Shown here in pieces: positions 26,391 through 34,404 of a stretch of DNA of 37,399 nucleotides. Made by a program: the position numbers and the translations under genes. The stretch lies in assembly GCA_903903975.1 (NCBI GenBank), contig CAIVAS010000220.1:1-37399 (forward strand), in the 5' to 3' direction. Numbering within the stretch: the first letter of the stretch is position 1; each line of letters opens with the position of its first letter. The notes below the pieces were generated by a model. It saw only the letters and a list, made by a program, of their open reading frames with translations, searched no databases and was not told the origin of the DNA. This DNA is from an uncultured Burkholderiales bacterium. GTDB taxonomy: Bacteria > Pseudomonadota > Gammaproteobacteria > Burkholderiales > Burkholderiaceae_E.

Positions 26391-27091
26391 AGCTCGGACT
26401 GGTCATTGATCTCGATGTGTGTGTCGGCTGTCACGCCTGCGCCACCGCCTGCAAGGAGTGGAACGGCGAGAGCCTGATGGCGGGCGGCGCGCCCGATTAC
26501 GATGCCCACGGTGCGCAGCCCTCGGGCGTGTGGTTCAACCGGGTTCGCCACTACGAGGTTGGCGACTATCCGGCCAGCAAGACCCTGAATGTGCCGATGT
26601 CTTGCATGCACTGCGAAGACGCCGACTGCGTCACGGTCTGCCCCACCGGTGCGTCCTACAAGCGGGCCGAAGACGGGATCGTCCTGATCGACCCCGAAAA
26701 ATGCATGGGCTGCAACTACTGCGCCTGGGCCTGCCCCTATGGTGCGCGCGAGCTCGATCGCAATGAAGGCGTGATGCGCAAGTGCACGCTGTGCGTCGAT
26801 CGCATTTACGATCAGGCCCTGCCGATCGCCGAGCGTCAGCCGGCCTGCGTGCTGGCCTGCCCGTCGCATGCCCGTCATTTCGGCGATTTCGACGATCCGG
26901 CCTCAGCAGTCTCGACGCTGAGTCGCGAGCGCGACGGTCAGCCGCTGTTTGAGAAGCTCGGGTTTCGGCCGGTCAATCGCTATCTGCCACCGCGCGAACC
27001 CGCACAGGTTCCCGCTGCCAAAGACCTCGCCCCGCGCGGTTCGCTGCAGGCCAAGCTTGCCGCGATGGTCAATCGGCTGATCCAGTTGTGA
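26387..27091 (+). CDS. soeB: Four-cluster ferredoxin-like subunit, SoeB-like
   Basis: A 234-residue electron-transfer subunit with 16 cysteines in four groups for four [4Fe-4S] clusters: C12-C15-C18-C22 (CVGCHACATAC), C73-C76-C81-C85 (CMHCEDADCVTVC), CMGCNYCAWAC, and CTLC with a distal CVLAC. It resembles DmsB/PsrB/SoeB. No signal sequence is present; it should dock to the catalytic subunit in the cytoplasm and wire it to the membrane anchor. The ATG at 26387 overlaps the catalytic subunit stop (ATGA), with GGAGG at 26378-26382 four bases upstream. An open frame reading from 25550 into this gene is a shadow of the upstream gene. Confidence 0.88.
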   Translation: MKLGLVIDLDVCVGCHACATACKEWNGESLMAGGAPDYDAHGAQPSGVWFNRVRHYEVGDYPASKTLNVPMSCMHCEDADCVTVCPTGASYKRAEDGIVLIDPEKCMGCNYCAWACPYGARELDRNEGVMRKCTLCVDRIYDQALPIAERQPACVLACPSHARHFGDFDDPASAVSTLSRERDGQPLFEKLGFRPVNRYLPPREPAQVPAAKDLAPRGSLQAKLAAMVNRLIQL

Positions 27092-27095
27092 GCCG

Positions 27096-28043
27096 ATGAA
27101 GCCTGCGCTGTCGGTCATCTTCTTTACCGTGAGTTCGGGTGCCGGCCTTGGGCTGGCGGTGTGGCTGCTGGTCATGCAGCTCACAGGACAGGTCGATGCC
27201 TCGCAAAGGCTGTTCTGGCTGGCATTCGTGCTGGCCGCGGTTCTGGTGACCGCAGGCCTGATCTCGTCGACCCTGCACCTGGCCAATCCCCGCAATGCCT
27301 GGCGCGCGTTTGCGCGCTTTCGCACCTCATGGCTGTCGCGCGAGGGCGTGCTCGCGGTGGCGCTCTATCCGGTGGCGGCCTTGCATGCCTGGCTCAGTGT
27401 TCAGCAGGCCGATGCCGCGCGCATCACCGGCCTGCTGCTGATCGGGCTGTCGCTGTCGACCGTGGTCTGCACTGCGATGATCTATGCCTGTCTGAAGGCG
27501 GTGCCGCGTTGGCGCACCTGGCACACGCCAGTCAGTTATCTGCTTTATGCGCTCGCCGCCGGCGGCCTGATCTGGACTGCGCTGTGCGCAGTGGCGGGGG
27601 CGCCGGTATCGGGTGCGGGCCTGGCGATGTGGCTGGCAGCTTGCGCGGCGCTGGTCAAGCTGCTGTTTTTCGCCAAGTTCTCGCAGCGTGTTCATGCCAC
27701 GCTCAATCAGGCGCTCGCCGTGCCCGAAACCGCGCCCCCGGGGCGCATGCAGGGCAAGGTTCGACTGCTCGACGCCGGTCATTCGCAGGGCACCTTTCTG
27801 ACCGATGAATTCGGTTTCGTTCTGGCGCGCTCGCGCGCCAGAACGCTGCGACTGACGATGTTCTTGCTGACGCTGCCGGTGCCGCTGGTGCTGCTGATGG
27901 TGGGATCGGCGGGGCAGGGTGGCCTTGTGCCGCTTGCGGCAGCTGCGATGTGTTTTCTCGGTGGGGTGCTGCTCGAGCGATGGCTCTTTTTTGCACAGGC
28001 CGAGCATGTGGTTCGCCTGTACCACGGTCAGCAGCGGGTCTGA
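27096..28043 (+). CDS. soeC: DmsC-like membrane anchor subunit, SoeC-like
   Basis: A 315-residue integral membrane protein with about eight predicted helices, matching the DmsC/YnfH anchor family. It starts MKPALSVIFFTVSSGAGLGL and contains STLHLANPRNAWRAFARFRT, SWLSREG and RWRTWHTPVSYLLYA, the typical pattern of this family. It would hold the two soluble subunits at the inner face of the cytoplasmic membrane and reduce ubiquinone, or the reverse in a reductase. The ATG lies four bases after the SoeB-like stop. A long cytoplasmic loop (about residues 205-250) separates helices and contains the inverted repeat at 27818-27845. Another possible label is generic DMSO reductase anchor; the combination with a Tat-less catalytic subunit favours a SoeC role. 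Confidence 0.83.
   Translation: MKPALSVIFFTVSSGAGLGLAVWLLVMQLTGQVDASQRLFWLAFVLAAVLVTAGLISSTLHLANPRNAWRAFARFRTSWLSREGVLAVALYPVAALHAWLSVQQADAARITGLLLIGLSLSTVVCTAMIYACLKAVPRWRTWHTPVSYLLYALAAGGLIWTALCAVAGAPVSGAGLAMWLAACAALVKLLFFAKFSQRVHATLNQALAVPETAPPGRMQGKVRLLDAGHSQGTFLTDEFGFVLARSRARTLRLTMFLLTLPVPLVLLMVGSAGQGGLVPLAAAAMCFLGGVLLERWLFFAQAEHVVRLYHGQQRV
27818..27845. repeat. Perfect 13-bp inverted repeat inside the anchor-subunit gene
   Basis: The left arm CGTTCTGGCGCGC at 27818-27830 and right arm GCGCGCCAGAACG at 27833-27845 are exact reverse complements separated by two bases. As RNA this gives a 12-bp GC-rich hairpin with a four-base loop. It lies in the coding region, encoding FVLARSRARTLR, between membrane segments. 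No T-run follows on either strand, so it is not an intrinsic terminator. Confidence 0.9.
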
Positions 28044-28054
28044 GCGACCGATCG

Positions 28055-29311
28055 ATGGTGCCGAGCGGTTTGCCTTTCCTGGCATGGCCACGGCCTTCGG
28101 GGCCGCAGATCCGGGCTGATCTGGTTGCGGGTGCGTCGGTCGCGGTGGTGGCGATCCCGCAAGCGCTTGCCTACGCGCAGCTCGCCGGATTGCCACCCCA
28201 TCTCGGGCTGTATGCCGCCTTCGTGCCCACCATTGTTGCGGCACTCTTCGGATCATCGGCACAACTGTCGACCGGACCGGTCGCACTCACCTCGCTGCTG
28301 ACGGCCGCATCGCTGGCTGCGCTGGCCGAGCCGGGCACCGCGCCCTATCTGGCTCTGGCCGTCCTGCTCGCGCTGGGCTCGGGCCTGCTGCAGCTGATGG
28401 CCGGGGTGATCAGTCTGGGTCGCTTCATCGAGCGCATTCCTGCAGCCCTGATGCTCGGCTTCGTGAATGCGGCGGCGCTCGTGATTGTCTTCTCCCAGTT
28501 GCCAGCGCTGCTCGGCATACCGGCTGCGCGCGGGTCGGGTCCGATCGCGGCCATCTGGGAACTTCTGCAAAACGGCTCGCAACTCGTGCCGGCGACCGCC
28601 GCGTTCGGTCTGGTATCGCTCATGGTCCTGATCGTGGCGCGGCAATTTCGTCCGACCTGGCCTGCGGCACTGGTCGTGAGTGTGGTCGCAACGCTGCTGA
28701 GCCAGACGATCGACTATCAGCGCTATGGCAGCGTGGTCGGCGATCTGCCACCGGGTCTGCCGACGCTGGTGTGGCCGAGCATTGACCTGGCATCGGCGAG
28801 CAGTCTGATGTCGGGCATGGTGCTGATCGCGCTGGTGAGTTTCATCGAGGTCACCTCCAGCGCCAGGACGATTGCGGCACGCACCGGCAAGGCCTGGAAT
28901 GTCAATCAGGAACTGGTGGGGCAGGGTCTGGCCAAGGTCGCCGCATCGCTCTTTGCAGCCTTTCCGGTGTCGGGATCTTTTTCGCGCTCGGCGCTCAATC
29001 TGAGCGCCGGGGCCCTGACTGCCTGGTCGTCGATCGTGTGCGCGGCGCTGGTCGGCATCGCGCTGGTTTTCGCCACGGGTGCCTTGCACCATCTGCCCAA
29101 TGCGGTGCTGGCTGCGCTGATCGTCTCGGCGGTGCTCAACCTGCTGACGCCGCTCGAGCTGATCAAGGTCTCGCGATTCGATCGCTCAGCAGGTGCCACG
29201 GCCTGGGTGACGCTGCTGGCCACTCTTTTTTTTGCGCCGAAGATTCATTACGGCCTGATCGTCGGTCTCGGGGTGAGTGCCGCCCTGTCCGCGCTCGGGC
29301 GGCGGCGCTGA
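28055..29311 (+). CDS. SulP-family anion (sulfate) transporter lacking a STAS domain
   Basis: A 418-residue inner-membrane transporter with the SLC26/SulP transmembrane fold. The N-terminus IRADLVAGASVAVVAIPQAL followed by AYAQLAGLPPHLGLYAA is the SulP signature, and SSAQLSTGPVALTSLL is the anion-site segment. FPVSGSFSRSALNLSAG covers the second hallmark. The frame stops right after the last helix (GLIVGLGVSAALSAL), so the C-terminal STAS domain found in most SulP proteins of 500-600 residues is missing. The start at 28055 is 11 bases after the anchor gene; the frame is open further up, but that part overlaps the anchor gene. Family members carry sulfate, bicarbonate or dicarboxylates. Next to a sulfite dehydrogenase, sulfate export or exchange is plausible but direction cannot be read. 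Confidence 0.87.
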   Translation: MVPSGLPFLAWPRPSGPQIRADLVAGASVAVVAIPQALAYAQLAGLPPHLGLYAAFVPTIVAALFGSSAQLSTGPVALTSLLTAASLAALAEPGTAPYLALAVLLALGSGLLQLMAGVISLGRFIERIPAALMLGFVNAAALVIVFSQLPALLGIPAARGSGPIAAIWELLQNGSQLVPATAAFGLVSLMVLIVARQFRPTWPAALVVSVVATLLSQTIDYQRYGSVVGDLPPGLPTLVWPSIDLASASSLMSGMVLIALVSFIEVTSSARTIAARTGKAWNVNQELVGQGLAKVAASLFAAFPVSGSFSRSALNLSAGALTAWSSIVCAALVGIALVFATGALHHLPNAVLAALIVSAVLNLLTPLELIKVSRFDRSAGATAWVTLLATLFFAPKIHYGLIVGLGVSAALSALGRRR

Positions 29312-29317
29312 TGGCCC

Positions 29318-30082
29318 TCAGACCGATGCGGTCAGCCCGCCATCGATATAGAGCATCTGCCCGGTCATGAAGTCGGAGGCGCTCGAGGCCAGAAAAATCG
29401 CCGTCCCGCCGAGTTCATCGACCTTGCCCCAGCGCCCCATCGGCACCCGCGTTTCGATCCAGGCATTGAAGCTGGCATCGGCGGCAAGCGGGGCGGTGAA
29501 GTCGGTGCTGAAGTAGCCGGGCGCAAGCCCATTGACCTGGATGTTGTGCTTTGCCCAGTCGATCGCCATGCCTCGCGTCAGATTCATCAGCCCGCCCTTT
29601 GAGGTGACATAGGGCGTGATGCCCTGGCGGGCGATCTGGCTGTTGATTGAGCAGACATTGATGATCTTGCCGCGCCGTCGCGGGATCATGAACCGCGCCA
29701 CCGTGCGACCGACCTTGAAGGCGCCGGTGAGGTTGGTGCCGATGATCCGCTCCCAGTCGTCGGTCTCGACCGCTTCGAGCGGGCGGCGCAGATTGATCCC
29801 GCTGTTGTTGATCAGGATATCGATCGGGCCGATGTCGCGTTCGACGCCCGCAATCGCATCGGTCAGCGTCGCTTCGTCGGTCACGTCGAAGGCGCACACA
29901 CCGGCGGTGATGCCTTCGCTGGACAGCGTCGTTGCGGTCTGAGCGAGTGCGCCGGCATCACGGCCGTTGAGCACCACCCGTGCGCCCGCGCCAGCGAGCG
30001 CACGCGCCATCGCCAGCCCGATGCCGCGTGATGAGCCGGTAATCAGCGCGACGCGCCCGGACAGGTCGAAAAGGGAATTCAT
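29318..30082 (-). CDS. SDR-family oxidoreductase, gluconate 5-dehydrogenase-like
   Basis: A 254-residue classical short-chain dehydrogenase. It begins MNSLFDLSGRVALITGSSRG with TGxxxGxG cofactor motif; the following RD in VVLNGRD suggests NADP use. NNSG replaces NNAG (ILINNSGINLRR), and the catalytic triad is Ser in INVCSINSQ, Tyr and Lys in YVTSK. The closest family by eye is gluconate 5-dehydrogenase (IdnO/GNO), which interconverts D-gluconate and 5-ketogluconate, though substrate assignment in SDRs by motif is weak. The start at 30082 is chosen from the conserved N-terminus; the frame continues to 30217 without similarity. It is convergent with the SulP gene (6 bases apart) and divergent from uvrD, standing alone. 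Confidence 0.86.
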   Translation of the reverse strand: MNSLFDLSGRVALITGSSRGIGLAMARALAGAGARVVLNGRDAGALAQTATTLSSEGITAGVCAFDVTDEATLTDAIAGVERDIGPIDILINNSGINLRRPLEAVETDDWERIIGTNLTGAFKVGRTVARFMIPRRRGKIINVCSINSQIARQGITPYVTSKGGLMNLTRGMAIDWAKHNIQVNGLAPGYFSTDFTAPLAADASFNAWIETRVPMGRWGKVDELGGTAIFLASSASDFMTGQMLYIDGGLTASV

Positions 30083-30183
30083 GGTGGCGTTCACGGCGGC
30101 AGGCGCGGCTTGATACACGGCTTGAGGGTCCTCAGACTTGGGCCCGTGCCGACGTTCGCCACGCCGGCGACGTAGAATCGGGG

Positions 30184-32622
30184 ATGCCCGATCTTCTCGC
30201 GAATCTGAACGACCCACAACTTGCGGCAGTCACGCTGCCAGCCCAACACGCTCTGATCCTTGCCGGCGCCGGCAGCGGCAAGACCCGTGTCCTCACCACC
30301 CGCATCGCCTGGCTGATCCAGACCGGCCAGCTCAGTCCGGCCGGTGTGCTGGCAGTCACCTTCACCAACAAGGCCGCCCGCGAAATGACCGCGCGGCTCT
30401 CGGCAATGCTGCCGATCAATCCGCGCGGCATGTGGATCGGCACCTTCCATGGCCTGTGCAATCGCCTGCTGCGCGCGCACTATCGTGACGCCGCGCTGCC
30501 CCAGTCCTTTCAGATTCTCGATTCGGCCGACCAGCTTGCTGCCATCAAGCGCCTGCTCAAGGCCAGCAATGTCGACGATGAAAAATATCCGCCGCGCAAT
30601 CTGCAGCACTTCATCAATGGCTCGAAAGAAGCCGGGCTGCGCGCGAAAGATGTCGATATTACCGACGACTACAGCCGGCGTTTTGCCGAGCTCTATGCGG
30701 CCTACGACGCCCAGTGCCAGCGCGAGGGCGTCGTCGATTTCGCCGAACTTCTGCTGCGCTCCTACGAACTTCTGGAGCGGCACACCCTGCTGCGTGATCA
30801 CTACCGCGCCCGCTTTTCGCACATCCTGATCGACGAGTTCCAGGACACCAACATCCTGCAGTACAAGTGGATCAAGCAGCTCGCAGGGCCCGCCTCATCG
30901 GTGTTTGCCGTGGGCGACGACGACCAGTCGATCTATGCCTTTCGGGGCGCCAATGTCGGCAACATGGCGGCCTTCGAGCATGAGTTTCGCGTGCCCAATC
31001 TCATCAAGCTCGAGCAGAACTATCGTTCGCATGCCCATATTCTCGAATGCGCCAACCAGCTGATCCGTCGCAATGGCAGCCGCCTGGGTAAGGAGCTCTG
31101 GACCGACGCAGGCGCCGGCGAACCGGTGCGGGTATTCGAGGCAGTGAGCGATGGCCAGGAGGCGCAGTGGCTGATCGAGGAGGCCCGCAGCCTGATTGCC
31201 GAAGGCTGGATGCGCAACGACATGGCCATCCTCTATCGCTCGAATGCGCAGTCTCGCGTGCTCGAGCACGCCCTCTTTTCGGCAGGTATCCCTTACCGGG
31301 TCTATGGCGGGCTGCGATTTTTCGAGCGGGCCGAAGTCAAGCATGCCCTGGCCTATCTGCGACTGATGGAAAACCCGGCCGATGACACCGCCTTCCTGAG
31401 AGTGGTGAATTTTCCGGCCCGTGGCATCGGTGCGCGTTCGGTCGAACAGTTGCAGGATGCGGCACGCGCGGCCGACAGCAGCCTGTATGCCGCGAGCTCG
31501 GCGCTCAAGACCGGCGCGGCCTCCGGCAAGATGCTGGGCTTTGTCGGGCTGATCGAGCGGCTTCGCACCGAGACCCGAAGCATGACCCTGCCCGAGGCGG
31601 TCGAGCATGTGGTCGAGCGAAGCGGGCTGATCCTGCACTACCAGTCCGACAAGGAAGGCCAGGACCGCATCGAGAATCTGCGCGAACTGGTCAATGCTGC
31701 GGCGGGCTTTCTTTCAGAGCAGGGTGTCGGCCAGGATGTGCCGGCCAATCTCGGTGTCGCATCGAATGCCGCACCCGAAGCGCCTGCAACGTCAGAAGCG
31801 CCTTCGGCGCGGCCCGCGATCGCGGCGGCGCCCGATTCGCTGTTCGATCGGCCCTCAGCGACAGTTGAATCGCAGACTGGATCGATGGACGATGGTGTGG
31901 TTGATGGCAATGCCTTCATCCAGACCACGCCCCTGGCGTCATTTTTGGCCCATGCCTCGCTCGAGTCCGGTGACAACCAGGCCGGCGAAGGTACCGACGC
32001 CATGCAGCTGATGACGGTGCATGCCGCCAAGGGCCTCGAGTTTGATGCGGTCTTCATCACCGGTCTGGAGGAAGGTCTCTTTCCGCACGAGAACTCAGCC
32101 CAGGAAGTCGCCGGCCTCGAGGAGGAGCGTCGCCTGATGTATGTCGCGATCACCCGGGCTCGCAAGCGCCTTTACCTGTCGTTTTCGCAGACCCGCATGC
32201 TGCATGGCCAGACCCGCTATAACGTGCGCTCGCGTTTTCTCGAAGAGCTGCCTGAAGAAAATCTCAAATGGCTTACCCCCAAGGCCGGCGCACCTCGCCC
32301 CTCTTGGGGAGGGCATGGCGGACAGGGTGGCTATGGTGCCTATGGCGAACGCGGTGGATCGGGTGGCCAGGGCGCGTCGCGCTATGCCCTTGAAGCGCCG
32401 CCGCCCTCACCCTGGGCCGCCAACGATGCCCGGGTCGCAGCAAAGTTCGATCGCGGTCTGGCCTGGCGCATCGGCCAGACGGTGGCTCACGCGAAGTTTG
32501 GCGAGGGCGTCATTCTGGGGATCGAAGGCAGCGGCACGGATGCCCGCGTGCAGGTCAACTTCGGGCGCCAGGGCGTCAAATGGCTGGCGTTGTCGGTGGC
32601 GCGTCTTGAGGCGGTGAACTGA
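30184..32622 (+). CDS. uvrD: ATP-dependent DNA helicase UvrD (helicase II)
   Basis: A superfamily 1A 3'-5' helicase acting in nucleotide excision and mismatch repair. The 812-residue product is slightly longer than E. coli UvrD (720). Motifs: Q motif LNDPQLAAV, Walker A AGAGSGKTR (residues 27-35), Walker B DEFQDTN near residue 218, motif III VGDDDQSIYAFRGA, motif IV LEQNYRS, motif V TVHAAKGLEF and motif VI YVAITRARKRL. An Ala/Pro/Ser-rich insertion at about 515-580 and a Gly-rich linker near 710-735 (WGGHGGQGGYGAYGERGG) explain the extra length. The C-terminus GEGVILGIEGSG is the Tudor-like domain that contacts RNA polymerase. No clear Shine-Dalgarno precedes the ATG; TAGAAT at 30173-30178 lies just upstream. 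The last 47 bases overlap the convergent membrane-protein gene. Confidence 0.96.
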   Translation: MPDLLANLNDPQLAAVTLPAQHALILAGAGSGKTRVLTTRIAWLIQTGQLSPAGVLAVTFTNKAAREMTARLSAMLPINPRGMWIGTFHGLCNRLLRAHYRDAALPQSFQILDSADQLAAIKRLLKASNVDDEKYPPRNLQHFINGSKEAGLRAKDVDITDDYSRRFAELYAAYDAQCQREGVVDFAELLLRSYELLERHTLLRDHYRARFSHILIDEFQDTNILQYKWIKQLAGPASSVFAVGDDDQSIYAFRGANVGNMAAFEHEFRVPNLIKLEQNYRSHAHILECANQLIRRNGSRLGKELWTDAGAGEPVRVFEAVSDGQEAQWLIEEARSLIAEGWMRNDMAILYRSNAQSRVLEHALFSAGIPYRVYGGLRFFERAEVKHALAYLRLMENPADDTAFLRVVNFPARGIGARSVEQLQDAARAADSSLYAASSALKTGAASGKMLGFVGLIERLRTETRSMTLPEAVEHVVERSGLILHYQSDKEGQDRIENLRELVNAAAGFLSEQGVGQDVPANLGVASNAAPEAPATSEAPSARPAIAAAPDSLFDRPSATVESQTGSMDDGVVDGNAFIQTTPLASFLAHASLESGDNQAGEGTDAMQLMTVHAAKGLEFDAVFITGLEEGLFPHENSAQEVAGLEEERRLMYVAITRARKRLYLSFSQTRMLHGQTRYNVRSRFLEELPEENLKWLTPKAGAPRPSWGGHGGQGGYGAYGERGGSGGQGASRYALEAPPPSPWAANDARVAAKFDRGLAWRIGQTVAHAKFGEGVILGIEGSGTDARVQVNFGRQGVKWLALSVARLEAVN

Positions 32623-33388
32623 GTCCGGCCTGGACGATCAGGTCGCGATAGACCGGCCAGAACGAGCAGTAGAGCGCGCCCAGCATCGCCAGCGACACCG
32701 GTGTGAGCAGCAGCGTCAGCAGCGAATCATTGATCGCAAATTTGAGTACCTGGATCAGCACCGACCAGGCAACCGCGATCGCAAACCATCCGAGCATGTA
32801 GACCATAAAGGGCCAGCGGTTTCGCCAGACCGCCACCAGGCTGTAGAAAAGCGACTTGACCGGTTGCAGGTCGTGCCAGGCCACGAAGATCGGCGCAAAC
32901 CACATCGCCATCTGGACTGGCGCATAAAGCAGACCGAAGACCGCCGCTGAATAAACCACGCCGCTGTCGAGACCGACCTGATCTTCGGTGCCGATCGCGC
33001 CGGTGGCGATCCTGAACAGCGTTCCGCCGTCGGCCAGCATTGAGGCGGCCAGCACGGCGACCGTGAGGATGCAGTTGATCGCGCCGAGGATCAGCAGCGG
33101 CTTGATCAGACGGCCATTGTCGGTCTTGAAGCCCGAAAAGAGCATCAGGGGCGTGATCCGCTTGCCGGCCTCTGCATCGCGCACCGCCTGCATGAAGCCG
33201 ACCGACAGGATCGGCGTGAGCACCAGCGGCGCGAAGCCGCCCACCAGCGGAATGATGGTTGGCAGTACCAGCGCGAGCACGAAGAGCGTCGTGAGGCCGA
33301 CGATCGCGATCGGCTGGCCGATCAGCAATTTCAGGCCGTCGGTGACCCAGCGCCAGCCTTCGGACGCTGCTGCACGCCTTACCTGCAT
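32576..33388 (-). CDS. BPSS1780-family membrane protein
   Basis: A 270-residue integral membrane protein with about six predicted helices, of the family named after Burkholderia BPSS1780, found mainly in betaproteobacteria. The N-terminus MQVRRAAASEGWRWVTDGLK with LLIGQPIAI, and PLVGGFAPLVLTPILSVGFM, followed by the FWPVYRDLI segment near the end, are recognisable. Function is unknown. The start codon lies in the last ten bases of thrB (overlap 33379-33388), suggesting co-translation. The 3' end runs 47 bases into the opposite-strand uvrD coding region. The final 15 residues, Pro/Ala-rich, could be dispensable. Confidence 0.85.
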   Translation of the reverse strand: MQVRRAAASEGWRWVTDGLKLLIGQPIAIVGLTTLFVLALVLPTIIPLVGGFAPLVLTPILSVGFMQAVRDAEAGKRITPLMLFSGFKTDNGRLIKPLLILGAINCILTVAVLAASMLADGGTLFRIATGAIGTEDQVGLDSGVVYSAAVFGLLYAPVQMAMWFAPIFVAWHDLQPVKSLFYSLVAVWRNRWPFMVYMLGWFAIAVAWSVLIQVLKFAINDSLLTLLLTPVSLAMLGALYCSFWPVYRDLIVQAGLSSPPQDAPPTTPAI

Positions 33389-34368
33389 TCGTAAGCTCCC
33401 TGCATAGGACTGGCGGCTTGGCCACTGTCGGCGCCAGAAGCGCGATCGCGCAGGATGCGCTCGAAATGCGTCGGATCCTTGGGCGTGAGTTTTTCGGCCG
33501 GCCGCGGCAGATGAAAGTCGTGCAGTCGCGAGAGCCAGAATCGCAGTGCTGCAGCACGCAGCATCAGCGGCCAGGCCGCGCGCTCGATCTCGAGCAGGGG
33601 GCGCTCGGCCTCATAGGCCTGCAGTAGCGCATTCAGCCGTGCCGGATCAAAGGCGCCGCTTGCATCATCAATGCACCAGTCATTGCAGGTGACCGCGAGA
33701 TCGAAAACCCAGGTATCAACGCCGGCGAAATAGAAGTCGATCACGCCGCCGAGTGTTTCACCCTCAAAGAGCACATTGTCGCGAAACAGATCGGCATGGA
33801 CGGCGCTGCGCGGCAGGTCGCGACTGGCGTCGGTCCGCGCGAATGCCTGCTGAAGGGCGAGTTCGCATTGCAGCAGTTCGGCCTGCGGCGGGGTCAGAAA
33901 GGGCATCACTTCTGGCGCGGCCTTTTCCCACCAGGGCAGTCCACGGGCATTGGCTTCGGTGCCCTGGTAGTCGCGCGCGGCCAGGTGCATCTGGCCAAGC
34001 AAGCGACCCACCGCCAGGCAATGGGCCACGACCGGCCGGGTTACGCCCGATCCTCGCAGCCGGGTCACCAGCGCGGCAGGGCGCCCGGCCAGCATGGAGT
34101 GCAGGCCGCCCGCGCGGTCGGTGACCGGATCAGGGCAGGCAATGCCATGCGATGCGAGATGGCGCATCAGCTCGAGATAGAAGGGCAGTTTGTCGGCCGG
34201 CAGTCGCTCGAAGAGCGTGAGCACCCAGCGTCCTGCATCGGTGTCGACGAAGAAGTTGCTGTTCTCGATACCCGATGCGATGCCCTCGAAACTGGCCAGT
34301 GCGCCGACCGGGTAGTGAGCGAGCCAGGATTCGAGCTGATGCCGGGAAACAGGGGTAAAAACGGCCAT
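33379..34368 (-). CDS. thrB: Homoserine kinase ThrB, aminoglycoside-phosphotransferase-fold type
   Basis: Phosphorylates L-homoserine to O-phosphohomoserine in threonine synthesis. The 329-residue protein belongs to the APH/choline-kinase-like form used by betaproteobacteria and pseudomonads, not the GHMP kinase of E. coli. The start MAVFTPVSRHQLESWLAHYP is the family N-terminus. IASGIENSNFFVDTDAGRWV holds the nucleotide-binding lobe with LTLFER. The catalytic loop is HADLFRDNVLFEG near residue 190, and the metal-binding Asp is in GVIDFYFAGVDTWVFDLAV. The C-terminal LRFWLSRLHDFHLPRP also fits. It overlaps the BPSS1780 gene by ten bases and starts 36 bases after the LOG gene stop. Confidence 0.95.
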   Translation of the reverse strand: MAVFTPVSRHQLESWLAHYPVGALASFEGIASGIENSNFFVDTDAGRWVLTLFERLPADKLPFYLELMRHLASHGIACPDPVTDRAGGLHSMLAGRPAALVTRLRGSGVTRPVVAHCLAVGRLLGQMHLAARDYQGTEANARGLPWWEKAAPEVMPFLTPPQAELLQCELALQQAFARTDASRDLPRSAVHADLFRDNVLFEGETLGGVIDFYFAGVDTWVFDLAVTCNDWCIDDASGAFDPARLNALLQAYEAERPLLEIERAAWPLMLRAAALRFWLSRLHDFHLPRPAEKLTPKDPTHFERILRDRASGADSGQAASPMQGAYECR

Positions 34369-34404
34369 GGTGGGCGAGTTTACCGTGCCGGGGACAAAGC
34401 TGCT

